Shown: piece after piece, positions 26,615 through 36,143 of the stretch
Position numbering within the stretch: position 1 is the first letter of the stretch
Layout of the letters: the number at the start of each line of letters is the position of its first letter
DNA from: Candidatus Nezhaarchaeota archaeon
GTDB taxonomy: Archaea; Thermoproteota; Methanomethylicia; Nezhaarchaeales; WYZ-LMO8
Direction: 5' to 3'
DNA length: 64,000 nt
Assembly: GCA_025059375.1 (NCBI GenBank)
Contig: JANXDO010000002.1
Location: 300,440-364,439 of the forward strand
Position numbers and translations under genes: made by a program
The notes under the pieces: model-generated
Database searches by the model: none
The model's input: only the letters and a program-made list of their open reading frames with translations
What the model was told of the DNA's origin: nothing

Positions 26615-27133
26615 TTAGACATTATCTACGAGCTCATGCAGTGATGATGCAGAGGGGGTCAGTGAGAGAGGTGTCCCACGTAGAGTTATTGAGCTCCTCA
26701 GCCTGATTATGATGTCGTATAGTTTTTCCCATGGCTTGATCCTTCTATAGCTTAGAGGGGGTCTAAAGCTGGGGATGCATCTTCTAAGTTCGTCAAGAGT
26801 GATCTTAATAGGGTACTCAAGGGGGGCTAGCACCTCGATTGCCATTGGCCCTCTTCTATCAATAACGTAGCGCCAATCCTCATCGCTAACCCCAGGGTCG
26901 GTATAATCGCTTATAAACCTCTTGATCTCATTTAGCCCGAAGGCTATACGCCCAACCTTAAACTCACCGTAAATAGCCTTAATGGGGCTGCTTAGGTATA
27001 GGACTGCAATGTCCCCGCTAGCGATATCACAAACAAATCCTCTAAGTTCAACCTTCTTAACACCTCTCAATATCTCAAAACCGTACTTGGGTTTAATGCT
27101 CATTAGCAGGATCCTCTCACCATTAACCCTCAT
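26615..27133 (-). CDS. ASCH/PUA-like domain protein (DUF365-like)
   Basis: A 172-aa protein whose first 115 residues resemble the ASCH/PUA-like beta barrel: LLMSIKPKYGFEILRGVKKVELR, GDIAVLYLSSPIKAIYGEFKVG. Such domains bind RNA or modified nucleotides. The C-terminus is basic with RRIKPWEKLYDII, then becomes low complexity. No functional partner is evident from the neighbours. The family call is moderately firm, the function is not. Confidence 0.65.
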   Translation of the reverse strand: MRVNGERILLMSIKPKYGFEILRGVKKVELRGFVCDIASGDIAVLYLSSPIKAIYGEFKVGRIAFGLNEIKRFISDYTDPGVSDEDWRYVIDRRGPMAIEVLAPLEYPIKITLDELRRCIPSFRPPLSYRRIKPWEKLYDIIIRLRSSITLRGTPLSLTPSASSLHELVDNV

Positions 27134-27311
27134 AACCTAATGCCTCCACGTCTGTAGAGTAGGGGTAAGTGTGCGGTATGCAAAATTGAATATCAAGTTT
27201 TAAGAGAGGACAATTAATGTATCTGTTAGTCGTAGGCGCAGGATAATTAGGGTAGTCGAGCTAAAGTTTAGCGTGTAAGTCTTATGATTGGTGGGAGGGC
27301 TCTTACGAGTG

Positions 27312-29168
27312 TTAGGAACCACATAGCTCTGCTAGTCCCAGCGCTTCAAGCGTAGCTCTTGTCGGTATACCGGTCTTAACGTCCCATCCTCTTAATTCAT
27401 AATACCTATCCAGCATCTTATCAAGAAGGTCCTTGGTTAATACCTTACCACTCGTTGGACCTATCGTGTGGGATTGCTCCATTAACCTCTTGGGGAGGTA
27501 GTCATCCTTCCTTGTTATGCCCTCACGCACATTGAACATCCTCGTTAAGTTTATTATCCTCTCACCAACGAGTAGGAACTTCCTCTCATCAAAGTCTATC
27601 CCAACGACCGACGATAGCAAGGAGGCGCAGAAGGATGGTGAAAGTAATGTGAATTGAGAAGCGAAGAGGCAGTGGATGAGAGTGTCCTTAGCGGCCGTAA
27701 ATTCCTCGCCCTGTTTAAGGGCTTCAGGCTTACCGTCGATTGAGAACCTATCAAGTTTTCCTACGATGTCTAAGTCTAGTACTGGTGAGTGTGTGTGACA
27801 TGCTCCTCTATCGCTTAAACAGACTGAGAGGGCATGACCCCAGAAGGCTCTAGGCTCCCACGCTGGCATCTCGAGACCCTTAACGTGATCGGCATAATAC
27901 TCTGAGCCTTTACCTATAATCCCTGAGGCCCTTCTTACCCCTTCAGCTAAGATCGAGCCGAGACCCTCCCTCTTAGCTATCTTCTTAACCATGTCTATCA
28001 TCGCCTCGTAGTTGCCGAATTTAAGTTCTAAGCCATCAGTATCAGCCTTAGAGATGATGCCCCTCTCGTAGAGCTCCATGGCGAAGCCAATCACAACACC
28101 TGTTGATATGGTGTCCATCCCAAGCTCATCACAGAGATGAGATGTGTAGGCTAAGGGCTCCAAATCTCCCACGCCACAGTTTGCCCCTAGTAAGCATATG
28201 GATTCAAACTCGGGTCCTTCAAGTGTAGATGCATAGGGTCCAGTCTTAATTTGAGATATTTTTCGACATCCTATTGGACATCCATAACAGGATGTGCTGC
28301 GTATGTATATCTTCTCCTTCATAGCTTCTCCGCTTATGTCTTCAGCCCTCTCAAATACACCCTCTCTAGCGTTTCTAACTCTCCACCCTCCGAGATTGTT
28401 AGCTACATTTACGAAGCCTGGAGTTCCTAGACTTGGAAGCATGATGCCCGTTATTGGGTTCTTCTTTATTCTTTCACGAAGCTCACTGCATGTGCTCTCG
28501 AAAACCTCACTCCTCGCTATTGTGACCCTCGATATCTTACTGCTAGGCTTACCCGTTACTGCTATTGCTTTAAGGTTCTTAGAGCCCATAACAGCTCCAG
28601 AGCCACCTCTACCAGCTTCTCTACCACCATCGTTTGCGATGCAGGCAAACTTCACTAAGTTTTCTCCTGCAGGTCCTATTGCCGCTACACTAGTGTTAGC
28701 CTCTCCAACGTCCTCCTTCACTAATCTGTCTGTTTCACTTATTGTTTTACCCCACATCTCTCTAGCGTCTCTGATCTCAGCCTTGCCGTCGTAGATCCAT
28801 AGGTAGACAGGTTTCTCAGCCCTCCCATCAATAACCACCGCATCGTAGCCAGCAAACCTTAATCTAGCACCCCAAAAGCCGCCAGCATAGGTATCGAGGA
28901 ATATTCCTGTGAGTGGAGATTTTGTTATGACAACATGCCTACCCGAGAAACCTGGAGCACCAGATCCTGTAAGAGGACCTGTAGCTAATATTATCTTGTT
29001 ATCTGGACTTAGAGGGTCAATGTTAGGCTTTAACTCCTTAGCTAGAAGCCAAGCAAATCCTTTGCCACCAACAAACCTCTCAATAAAACCTTGAGGTAAA
29101 GTTTCATCAAAGATTGCCTTCTTGGTCAAGTTTACTCTTAAAATCCTTAACTCCAAAACCATCCCCAT
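27312..29168 (-). CDS. Tungsten-containing aldehyde:ferredoxin oxidoreductase
   Basis: AOR oxidises aldehydes to acids and reduces ferredoxin. The 618-aa product has the N-terminal tungstopterin domain (GRHVVITKSPLTGIFLDTY, GRGGSGAVMGSKNLKAIAV), a [4Fe-4S] site with STSCYGCPIGCRK and a late Cys in LIHCLFASQF, and the C-terminal SDRGACHTHSPV segment. It stands alone as a transcription unit, upstream of tRNA-Arg in the opposite orientation. Reduced ferredoxin from this enzyme could feed the hydrogenase encoded at 37-49 kb. Confidence 0.93.
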   Translation of the reverse strand: MGMVLELRILRVNLTKKAIFDETLPQGFIERFVGGKGFAWLLAKELKPNIDPLSPDNKIILATGPLTGSGAPGFSGRHVVITKSPLTGIFLDTYAGGFWGARLRFAGYDAVVIDGRAEKPVYLWIYDGKAEIRDAREMWGKTISETDRLVKEDVGEANTSVAAIGPAGENLVKFACIANDGGREAGRGGSGAVMGSKNLKAIAVTGKPSSKISRVTIARSEVFESTCSELRERIKKNPITGIMLPSLGTPGFVNVANNLGGWRVRNAREGVFERAEDISGEAMKEKIYIRSTSCYGCPIGCRKISQIKTGPYASTLEGPEFESICLLGANCGVGDLEPLAYTSHLCDELGMDTISTGVVIGFAMELYERGIISKADTDGLELKFGNYEAMIDMVKKIAKREGLGSILAEGVRRASGIIGKGSEYYADHVKGLEMPAWEPRAFWGHALSVCLSDRGACHTHSPVLDLDIVGKLDRFSIDGKPEALKQGEEFTAAKDTLIHCLFASQFTLLSPSFCASLLSSVVGIDFDERKFLLVGERIINLTRMFNVREGITRKDDYLPKRLMEQSHTIGPTSGKVLTKDLLDKMLDRYYELRGWDVKTGIPTRATLEALGLAELCGS

Positions 29169-29518
29169 TTCTTTCTTTAATGATAGGGAATAAAAGTTTT
29201 TTCTTAATGGCTCAATATCATATTCATAAACCTCTATGTCAAGAGAAGGTGGATTTATTGCTATACCATGAGGATCGATGATGTGGTATCATTGACTGTA
29301 ACTTGCAGCTAGTTCAGTGATAAGAAGTAGGCTTAGAATATGTGAGAAGCAGAGAAGTAGTATGGAAGCCTGTAGATGTATTATAGAGTCAAACTTTGAG
29401 GTAGCATTTTAGGTTAAAGACCTTAAAGTAACGTGCAATGTTTGTCTTAATTGCTTTAAGTACCTCATGAAGTTTCGTTTATAAGGAAGTAGAAGAAGTT
29501 TGTGCATGTACGTGAATT
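29169..29518. other. Intergenic region, no gene seen
   Basis: About 350 bp of AT-rich sequence between the divergent AOR gene and tRNA-Arg(TCG). CTTTTATT near the AOR start may be its TATA element. The stretch around 29278-29330 has RTGATG- and GTGATAA-like sequences reminiscent of C/D boxes, but no clean C-D'-C'-D order. Confidence 0.4.
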
Positions 29519-29529
29519 ATGCATATAAG
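29519..29529 (+). promoter_or_regulatory. TATA box of tRNA-Arg(TCG)
   Basis: ATGCATATAAG lies about 34-44 bases before the tRNA, the only TATA-like block at a suitable distance. Confidence 0.5.
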
Positions 29530-29562
29530 CTGTTGAGAGGCCGTGAGCAATCTCTATGGTAT

Positions 29563-29637
29563 GGGCCCGTAGCTCAGCCAGGATAGAGCAACGGCCTTCG
29601 GAGCCGGAGGTCCGGGGTTCAAGTCCCCGCGGGCCCG
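29563..29637 (+). tRNA. tRNA-Arg(TCG)
   Basis: Intronless. Acceptor GGGCCCG:CGGGCCC, D arm GCTC/GAGC, anticodon loop CTTCGGA with anticodon TCG (reads CGA), variable loop AGGTC, T arm CGGGG-TTCAAGT-CCCCG, discriminator G; CCA not encoded. The outermost anticodon-stem pair (27-43) is an A-G mismatch. Confidence 0.95.
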
Positions 29638-29784
29638 CTGCTTTCTAATTGAAATTCTCTAAGTCAACTCATTTCCTAGTCTACCTTAATAGTTAATTGA
29701 GCGGTGCTAACGAGCTCTACACCTGAAGACCTCTAAGACTGCTGATTATGTTCTTAAACCATACACAATATCTTAAAGAGGTGC

Positions 29785-30399
29785 TTAATTTCGGCTAGCT
29801 TCCTTCTCTAGAATCCTTCTTATGCTTCTTAGTTCCTCTAGGATTTCATGGCCTACGTCTAGCGCAGCTGCTGTGGCGAAAAGTGGTCTACCCCTAACCA
29901 TGCTAAGAACAGCTTCTCTAACTTCATTGAAGTTTTGGACTCCCCATATCACTGCCTCAGCTCCACGTGTTCCAGGCCCAGCACTTCCACCAGCTGGTCC
30001 AGTGTAGCCAGCTGTGTATATGTGTACTGAGCCGACACCATAAAACCTTGAGATAGGTCCCTGAATAACATCAACAGACATTATGCGAGAATATGGAACT
30101 GTATGCTTCATTCTCCACCAAACACCCCTCTCTACGACTACCTCGTCTTTGTCAAGTAGAAAATGTATTGAGTCATAATATCTTCGAATCCAGTACACTA
30201 AGAAGCCGGCTACGATGAGAACTATCATCAGGGGGATTAATGCGTAAGGCCACGCTCCCGGAATGGATGTGTAGACAACCCATATAACTAGCGCTAGAGC
30301 TGTAATTAGTGGAGTAATTACGATTGAGAGGTACGTGTAATAAACTTTCTTTAAGTTTGGATGAGGCTTAAATCTCTCACTAATCTTGGAACTGTACAT
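29785..30399 (-). CDS. Bacterial PH-domain (bPH2/DUF304) membrane protein
   Basis: A 204-aa protein with two transmembrane helices (about residues 25-70) followed by a bPH2 domain: DKDEVVVERGVWWRMKHTVPYSRIMSVDV and a late SVHIYTAGYTG. The family (YdbS/YdbT-like) sits on the cytoplasmic membrane face and has no assigned enzymatic role. The C-terminal 40 residues form a helical tail. A Gly/Pro-rich insert (GPAGGSAGPGTRG) lies between the last strands. Confidence 0.85.
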   Translation of the reverse strand: MYSSKISERFKPHPNLKKVYYTYLSIVITPLITALALVIWVVYTSIPGAWPYALIPLMIVLIVAGFLVYWIRRYYDSIHFLLDKDEVVVERGVWWRMKHTVPYSRIMSVDVIQGPISRFYGVGSVHIYTAGYTGPAGGSAGPGTRGAEAVIWGVQNFNEVREAVLSMVRGRPLFATAAALDVGHEILEELRSIRRILEKEASRN

Positions 30400-30540
30400 A
30401 AATCACACATCATATTGGATAATTAATAATCTTAAACTTAAATATAAATTTGGTGTCATCTTAGCTATGGCTAAAACAGCTTTCTTTAAGACGAACGTTT
30501 TAATTCTAGGGTAGAGCAGACATTTTCACGGTGTTTTGAA

Positions 30541-30846
30541 TTGTCCAAGTTACATGTGTTGATCGGCATTGTAGTTTTAATATTGGGTACTCTGGGTATA
30601 TTAGGATCGCTCTATCTCTTTGGGCTTAAGGCTGTTACAACATCCCTTGTTCGAGACATGATAGGGAGTACTATATGGTGTGTAGGGGCTCAAATAATGA
30701 CAGCTTACGAAGGCATCAATGTTATGAATGAATGGCTCAATGAACTATCTTTACTCTCAGATAAACTGTTGTTGCTTCTCTCAATATACAGTTTAATATT
30801 GACGTTGACGTCAATAGCGATGATTAGAACCTGTAACATGAAATGA
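30541..30846 (+). CDS. Small hydrophobic membrane protein, unknown family
   Basis: A 101-aa frame with three hydrophobic segments (about residues 5-25, 40-55 and 75-95) and a short basic end. The TTG start is preceded by GGTG seven bases upstream. I do not recognise it. It is divergent from the PH-domain gene, so the two may share regulation. Confidence 0.55.
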   Translation: MSKLHVLIGIVVLILGTLGILGSLYLFGLKAVTTSLVRDMIGSTIWCVGAQIMTAYEGINVMNEWLNELSLLSDKLLLLLSIYSLILTLTSIAMIRTCNMK

Positions 30847-31065
30847 TCAAATGGCTAGTTACACAGTCTATAGTCTATTTTGCTAACCTTCTATAAGGTT
30901 AATAGATCCGCTTGTATCTAGATGTGGTGGTATAGATAAGCTCAACTTAGTGGTGTCCTGTAAAGCTATTTCTGCTTCTCAGAGAGCTTGCCGCTTCTAC
31001 CGAAAATTTAAAAGAGCTTTAAGAGTAAAGATGAGGTCTAGGTGTTGTAGGGAGGTAAGCGTGGC

Positions 31066-31953
31066 TTGGAGAAGGAGCCTCTTGTTTACATTAATGGTGA
31101 GCTAGTGCCTAAGAGTCAAGCAAAAATTTCAGTGTTTGATCATGGGTTCCTCTATGGTGATGGTGTGTTTGAGAGCGTTATGGTCTATAATGGTGTGGCA
31201 TTTAAGCTTAGAGAGCATATTGATAGGCTTTACGATTCTGCTAAAGCGTTGTGCCTGGAAATACCAATGAGTAAAGAAGAGCTCATTAAAACAGTGGTCG
31301 AGACCATTAGGATCAACGGGCTTAGAAATGCCTATGTGAGGGTTTTAGTGACTAGAGGGGTTGGTGATCTTGGGCTAGATCCAAGGAAGTGTTCCAAACC
31401 CACATTAATAATAATAGTTGACAAGATAAAACTCTTTGGAGATGATGCCTATAGTCGAGGAGTAACTGCGATAATATCATCGGTTAGGAGAGATAGAGTT
31501 GATGCTACAACCCATGAAATAAAGTCCATGAACTACTTAAACAGCATTTTGGCTAAGCTTGAGGCTAATGCTGTTGGAGCTGATGAGGCGATAATGCTTG
31601 ATGAGCGAGGCTTCGTGGCTGAAGGAGCTACAGATAATGTCTTCATGGTCAAAAATGGCATTATATACACACCACCAAGGAGCAGTGGCATACTTCCTGG
31701 CATTACGAGAGCTAGGGTCATGAAGTTGGCTGAAGATCTTGGATACAAAGTCGTGGAGAGGGACATAACACCAGCAGAGCTTTTAACTGCTGACGAAGTG
31801 TTTTTGACTGGAACGGCAGTTAGCATAGTTCCTGTAGTTAAGATAGCTGGTAGGGTCATAGGTGATGGTAAGCCAGGACCAATAACTAGGAAGCTAATAG
31901 AGGAGTTTAAAAGGATAAGGGAGGATCCTTCAGAGGGGGTTAAGACATTTTGA
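31066..31953 (+). CDS. ilvE: Branched-chain amino acid aminotransferase (class IV PLP)
   Basis: Catalyses the last step of valine, leucine and isoleucine synthesis and the first step of their degradation. The 295-aa protein has FDHGFLYGDGVFESV, the PLP Lys in HEIKSMNYLNS and the FVAEGATDNVFMV and LTGTAVSIVPVV motifs. The start is TTG, supported by GGAGGT at 31051-31056 with 9-nt spacing. D-amino acid aminotransferase or aminodeoxychorismate lyase are related but less likely. Confidence 0.93.
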   Translation: MEKEPLVYINGELVPKSQAKISVFDHGFLYGDGVFESVMVYNGVAFKLREHIDRLYDSAKALCLEIPMSKEELIKTVVETIRINGLRNAYVRVLVTRGVGDLGLDPRKCSKPTLIIIVDKIKLFGDDAYSRGVTAIISSVRRDRVDATTHEIKSMNYLNSILAKLEANAVGADEAIMLDERGFVAEGATDNVFMVKNGIIYTPPRSSGILPGITRARVMKLAEDLGYKVVERDITPAELLTADEVFLTGTAVSIVPVVKIAGRVIGDGKPGPITRKLIEEFKRIREDPSEGVKTF

Positions 31954-31982
31954 ATTTAGCGTAAGATAGTATTACGACAGCT

Positions 31983-32750
31983 TTATGGGTAGACTTCACT
32001 ACGTTCATAGAGCGGCTGAATCTGAATAGAAGCAACGGTTTCTATTGGGAATGAATATTGTGACCTTAGATTTTTAAGGCACTCATCATCTATGCTTATT
32101 AAAGTGAACACTCCCGATACGTTAGCCTTTAGTTTTCTAACTATGTTGACGAGAGCTTGAATTGTGCTTCCAGTTCTTACCAGGTCGTCTACGATTAGCA
32201 CATCATCTCTTGCAGTTATGGCATTTTTAGGCACGTAGAGGGTGGCCATGTATGGTCTGGATGGATAGGACTCCTCAATGTAGTCTCTTACTCCCATCTC
32301 CTTATACCTCTTAGCTATGACTATTGGTACCTCAAGCAACATAGCTATTGATGTTGCTATCGGCACGCCGTTTACAGCTGGGGTTAGTATCTTTGTTATC
32401 CTCCTGCCAGCAAACTTCATCATTACATAGTGGGACGCCCTCATGAGTATTAGAGGGTCGCTGACTATGCCGGTGGTGTCAACATATCCGTAGGGGTCGA
32501 TGGATATCTTCTCACATATAACTTGGGGGAATTGTTCTATTTTATCCATTGCCTCCCAAAGCTTTTTCGCCGTGTCCTCTCCTGGAAGAACATCCCCCTT
32601 AACGTATCTGCATAAAACGGTTTCAGGGGTTGACGTCCTTCTAGCTAATTCACTATAAGAGTAAAACTTTTTTAATAATCTTAATCTCTCGACGACCATG
32701 AATCTGAATCTAAGACTTGCCTCACGCCTTCTCGTAAGCCCCGCCCCCAA
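31983..32750 (-). CDS. HTH-phosphoribosyltransferase regulator (PyrE-like/GfcR type)
   Basis: An N-terminal helix-turn-helix (YSYSELARRTSTPETVLCRYVKGDVLPG) is fused to a type I phosphoribosyltransferase domain with the PRPP-binding motif VLIVDDLVRTGSTIQAL. This architecture is that of archaeal PyrE-like transcription regulators such as haloarchaeal GfcR, in which the PRTase fold senses a metabolite. It is not expected to be a pyrimidine enzyme. The frame starts at TTG 32750; ATG 32699 is a credible alternative. Confidence 0.85.
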   Translation of the reverse strand: MGAGLTRRREASLRFRFMVVERLRLLKKFYSYSELARRTSTPETVLCRYVKGDVLPGEDTAKKLWEAMDKIEQFPQVICEKISIDPYGYVDTTGIVSDPLILMRASHYVMMKFAGRRITKILTPAVNGVPIATSIAMLLEVPIVIAKRYKEMGVRDYIEESYPSRPYMATLYVPKNAITARDDVLIVDDLVRTGSTIQALVNIVRKLKANVSGVFTLISIDDECLKNLRSQYSFPIETVASIQIQPLYERSEVYP

Positions 32751-33139
32751 ATGAGATTAAGAATAGATTTCACGCGTAATACTGTTTTAATTTCGAGCAC
32801 TTTTTAACTTTGTCTGCCGCTCGGTCATTGTTATGAGGGCTCCCCCCAAAGGGGGTTCACAACAACACCATAAAAGTTACGCTCAACCCTCCATCGTACA
32901 ATATGTAGCTAGATACATAGTCAATTTATGCTGGGCAAGTTTTATCAGGTAATTTTAGGTTGTTGAGGTAATCTTACATAAACTTCACTCGTCTGAAGCA
33001 AGGTTGTTAGGGGGGCAAGAGATTGGCGCTAAGATTTAGATACCTTAGGCTTCTCGCGTCATTAATGGTGGTAACCATGAGTGTACTGTCTCGTAGATGA
33101 ATAACTCTTCTATCCTGATAGCGTTAATGCGATGCTGCG
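32751..33139. other. Intergenic region, no gene seen
   Basis: 389 bp without a convincing open frame. It holds a short GC hairpin, CCCCC (32843-32847) with GGGGG (32851-32855), and AT-rich stretches that may contain the promoter of the divergent regulator gene. Confidence 0.4.
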
Positions 33140-33289
33140 ATGAGCTTAATATTTAGTTCAAGTAGTACTAGTAGCAGCTTCGTGGAGGATGGTTTCGTGG
33201 GAGGAAGACAAAGGACTACTCTGCTTGAAATGTTTGAAGAAAAGAGGAGTAAAGAGAAGAGAAGTAGAGAGAAGAAGGAGAAGAAGTAG
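33140..33289 (+). CDS. Possible 49-aa microprotein with PIP-box-like motif and basic tail
   Basis: A short frame reading a Ser-rich N-terminus, then GGRQRTTLLEMF and a tail of alternating Lys/Arg/Glu (EEKRSKEKRSREKKEKK). RTTLLEMF fits the PCNA-interacting pattern x-x-x-h-x-x-a-a (Leu at position 4, Met-Phe at 7-8). The coding strand is strongly purine-rich, as thermophile mRNAs are. A GTG at 33197, eight bases after GGAGG, would give a 30-aa product starting just before the motif. No homologue recognised; coding status unproven. The opposite strand also has an open frame, which I regard as its shadow. Confidence 0.4.
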   Translation: MSLIFSSSSTSSSFVEDGFVGGRQRTTLLEMFEEKRSKEKRSREKKEKK

Positions 33290-33539
33290 TGATTGAAACA
33301 AGGTAATTTCATGGGTTAAGGGCAATGGCTGACACTTAGTGTTCATAGTATGTGCCGCGAATAGTAATCATAACAGTGTATTATCTTGATAGCCGAATTG
33401 TGAGCGAATGGTGATCTTGAGCTTATCTCTAGCTAATTAACTGGTCTTGAGGAAGCCGTTCAGATTTCAATTATTAAAGGATGCTGAGCGAGCTGTGTCA
33501 TCATGAAGAATGTCTTTATCTTAACCCTGTTTCATTGAG

Positions 33540-34172
33540 TTATTCCGACTTTGAGCCGTAACCCCCTGATTCTTTACCTTTCTTTAATTCACGTTCCCTC
33601 ATTTTACTCTTCCACTTGTGATGGTGTGTCCCTTTAAGACCTCTTGACTTTCTTAGACCTCTCATCTTCTTGCCAGCTGATGTTAGTCCTCTAAAAACTC
33701 TACCTCGATTTGCTGGATCACATATCCAGCTTATCTCTGGATCGCTCTTTACGGCTGGATGATTTGGGTCAACAAGTATGACCTCGTACCACTTGTAGTG
33801 TCCGTCTTCTCCAACATAGTAACTGTTGAGTACCTCTAAGTTTGGATACTTTCTTGCTGCTCTCTCTTCAGCTATCAATCTAAGACTCTTCCAGCTTGTG
33901 TAGCCGTAAACCCCCATTCTCTTTGGTCTCCTACCCGAGTCTGGTCTAGGTTTTCTAAGACCACCTTTCCTTACTCTGACTCTTACTATAACAAAGCCCT
34001 GCTTAGCCTTATAACCAAGGGACCTTGCCTTATTGAGCTTTGTGGGTTTTTCTATCCTTACGACTGTCGGCTCTCTCCTCCACCTTATTAGGCGTTGTCT
34101 CATTAGTTCCCTCATTTCACTACTATATGGTTTCTTCCACAGCTGTGCCATGTGATGGTACATTGAAACCAA
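33540..34172 (-). CDS. rpl15e: Large ribosomal subunit protein L15e
   Basis: The 210-aa basic protein has the L15e signatures [51 protein letters not shown] and the late [17 protein letters not shown]. Archaeal L15e proteins start a few residues before an MY-containing helix. The TTG at 34172 (product [10 protein letters not shown]) has GAGGTG seven bases upstream, so TTG is preferred over ATG 34163. L15e is shared by archaea and eukaryotes only. Confidence 0.96.
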   Translation of the reverse strand: MVSMYHHMAQLWKKPYSSEMRELMRQRLIRWRREPTVVRIEKPTKLNKARSLGYKAKQGFVIVRVRVRKGGLRKPRPDSGRRPKRMGVYGYTSWKSLRLIAEERAARKYPNLEVLNSYYVGEDGHYKWYEVILVDPNHPAVKSDPEISWICDPANRGRVFRGLTSAGKKMRGLRKSRGLKGTHHHKWKSKMRERELKKGKESGGYGSKSE

Positions 34173-34275
34173 AAACTTACACCTCTTGGTAGGGGTAGGT
34201 TATGATACTATTTATTAAACGTTTTCTCAATTACTTGAACAGCGAGTTAATTACTGAGCTTCTCCCCTAACTGTC

Positions 34276-35397
34276 TTGTGGTTGAGGGTGTTTGAGCTGT
34301 TCGCGCTAAGACCTGATGCTAAAACAGTTTGGAGGCATCCTGAAGTTAAGAAAAGGCTTAGCTGGTATTATGAGGTCATGGTTGACGCTAAACCAGCTAA
34401 GTATAGGATATGTAAGAGAATTGAGGTTGATGCCGACTTGTCGCTAAGTGATCATGATCTATGGGAGGCTCATGAAGTAGCCTCCAAGGAGTTCGAAAGA
34501 ACTTGGAAGGGTGTAGTCTTGGGTAAGGTCTCGTTGGACGAACTTGGTGTGCCGAAGGTCAGCTTCTTAGATGTCAAGATTGAGCTTGTTAAGAGGATGC
34601 TCAGATCATGCGTGTTCTGTGAGAGGAGATGCAAAGTTGATAGGGAGAGGGGGGAGAGGGGCTTTTGCAGACTTGACGCTGCTGCAAGAGTATCAAGCTT
34701 CTTTCACCACTACGGTGAGGAAGCTCCATTAGTTCCAAGCGGCACAATATTCTTTACTAGCTGTAGTTTCAAGTGCGTGTTCTGTCAGAACTGGGATATA
34801 TCCACGGATCCATATAATGGAATTGAGGTGACTCCCAAGCAACTTGCTTCCATAGCTATTAGGCTTAGGAGGGAGGGTTGCAGGAACATTAACTACGTTG
34901 GTGGTAACCCAGACCAATCCATGCACGTCATCGTTGAGTCTCTCAAGTACATGGATGTGAACGTTCCGATACTCTGGAATAGCAATGCATATGCGAGCTT
35001 AGAGGCTATGAAGATCATTAAGGACCTAGTGGACATATGGTTGCCGGACTTTAAGTATGGTAACAATAAGTGTGCTGAGAGGTTGTCGTTTGCACCAAAC
35101 TACTTTGAGGTTGTCACTAGGAACCTCAAGATAATGCACGATAGTGGAGACATGATAGTTAGACACCTAGTTCTTCCAAACCATGTTGAGTGTTGTACTG
35201 AACCTGTCTTAAGGTGGTTGGCCGAGAACTGTCCAAGATGCTTGGTCAACGTAATGGAGCAGTACAGGCCCGAGCACGAGGTTGCTAGGAGGCCGCACTT
35301 ATACCCAGACATTAACAGAAGGCCAAGTGCAAGTGAGATGATGAAAGCTTACGACATAGCTAATAAGCTTGGAATAGTATATGAGCCAGTTTCCTGA
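34276..35397 (+). CDS. Radical SAM protein of the PflA-like (MJ0683/AmmeMemoRadiSam-related) group
   Basis: The 373-aa protein carries the radical SAM motif CSFKCVFC (CxxxCxxC) in FTSCSFKCVFCQNW, preceded by a second Cys cluster CVFCERRC plus RGFCRL that may bind another cluster or zinc. Conserved downstream motifs NINYVGGNPDQSMH and LPDFKYGN match the PflA-like family whose archaeal members have unknown targets. Start TTG 34276 or nearby. The first 110 residues are a lineage-specific extension. Confidence 0.85.
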   Translation: MWLRVFELFALRPDAKTVWRHPEVKKRLSWYYEVMVDAKPAKYRICKRIEVDADLSLSDHDLWEAHEVASKEFERTWKGVVLGKVSLDELGVPKVSFLDVKIELVKRMLRSCVFCERRCKVDRERGERGFCRLDAAARVSSFFHHYGEEAPLVPSGTIFFTSCSFKCVFCQNWDISTDPYNGIEVTPKQLASIAIRLRREGCRNINYVGGNPDQSMHVIVESLKYMDVNVPILWNSNAYASLEAMKIIKDLVDIWLPDFKYGNNKCAERLSFAPNYFEVVTRNLKIMHDSGDMIVRHLVLPNHVECCTEPVLRWLAENCPRCLVNVMEQYRPEHEVARRPHLYPDINRRPSASEMMKAYDIANKLGIVYEPVS

Positions 35398-35609
35398 TCA
35401 TACTCTACAAGAATTGAACCTCCAATCGCTATACAGTAATTTGCTTGTCTGAGAGGTAAAATTATCAAGATGGAATAACGGCTCAATTAACTCTGTTATA
35501 GTGTGAGAGTCGCTGACAGCAGAGCATCAACATTACATGTGTGGGGTAAATGTTTAGAGATGTCAATGTCCTCACGAACTTAAGCGTGAGCTTTTGGACT
35601 CTCATGAAT

Positions 35610-36143
35610 TCAAGATTCTCTACGTGTTACTGTAAACCTTATCTTTTCAATTATTCGTGTCACTAGGTGGTCTCTATTAGATTCTGTAATCTCAATAACC
35701 TCGTAGTCCCTATGACTCCTTATGTAATTGAGGAGTGGATGCCTAAGCCTGTAATGTAGGGTTGCAAGTAAAGGCTTTTTAGATGCCAACACCCTCTTCA
35801 CGGCTTCCACAAATTTCTGGGACTTAAGCTCCATCGGGCCTATCTCGTCTATGACTACCAGATCTCCACTCTCAAGAGCCTTGATTACTGAGTTCACAGC
35901 GAATGTGTCTATATTCTCGACGTGCACTAAGTACTTCCCCACTCTAGGTCCTGGAGCTGAGCTAACAGTGGCTAAGGATGTTTCTTCACCGCTCTCAACG
36001 TCCACGATCTTGAAGCCACTTCTAACTCCGCCTTTCCGAACTTCTAGTGTTACGATGCCTCCAACCTTGAAGCCCAGGCTCCTTAGTTGATCCACAACCT
36101 TAAACACAAGAGTTGTCTTGCCGATCCCAGGTCTACCCGTCAC
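35610..36143 (-). CDS. Nucleoside-triphosphatase THEP1
   Basis: A P-loop NTPase with GRPGIGKTTL at the extreme N-terminus, Walker B VVIDEIGPMEL and the ATLHYRLRHPLL segment, as in THEP1 (Thermotoga/Aquifex/human NTPCR). The annotated GTG start truncates the first beta strand. In the same frame upstream the codons read LTIKIFVTG before an in-frame TGA, so a non-standard start (CTG at 36161, six bases after GGTGA, or ATT at 36155) is likely and would restore the strand IKIFVTG. Confidence 0.88.
   Translation of the reverse strand: MTGRPGIGKTTLVFKVVDQLRSLGFKVGGIVTLEVRKGGVRSGFKIVDVESGEETSLATVSSAPGPRVGKYLVHVENIDTFAVNSVIKALESGDLVVIDEIGPMELKSQKFVEAVKRVLASKKPLLATLHYRLRHPLLNYIRSHRDYEVIEITESNRDHLVTRIIEKIRFTVTRRES

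Noticed and set aside
29278..29335. C/D box-like elements before tRNA-Arg(TCG)
   Set aside because: RTGATG- and GTGATAA-like words occur, but no ordered D' and D boxes or a terminal stem.
32842..32855. CCCCC-AAA-GGGGG hairpin as a terminator
   Set aside because: Only five pairs, no U-tract, and not placed after a gene end.
33124..33346. Minus-strand open frames rich in Leu/Ser/Phe opposite the purine-rich stretch
   Set aside because: They are the complement of the purine-rich segment; such pyrimidine-rich frames mimic membrane proteins. No start context and wrong purine bias for a thermophile mRNA.
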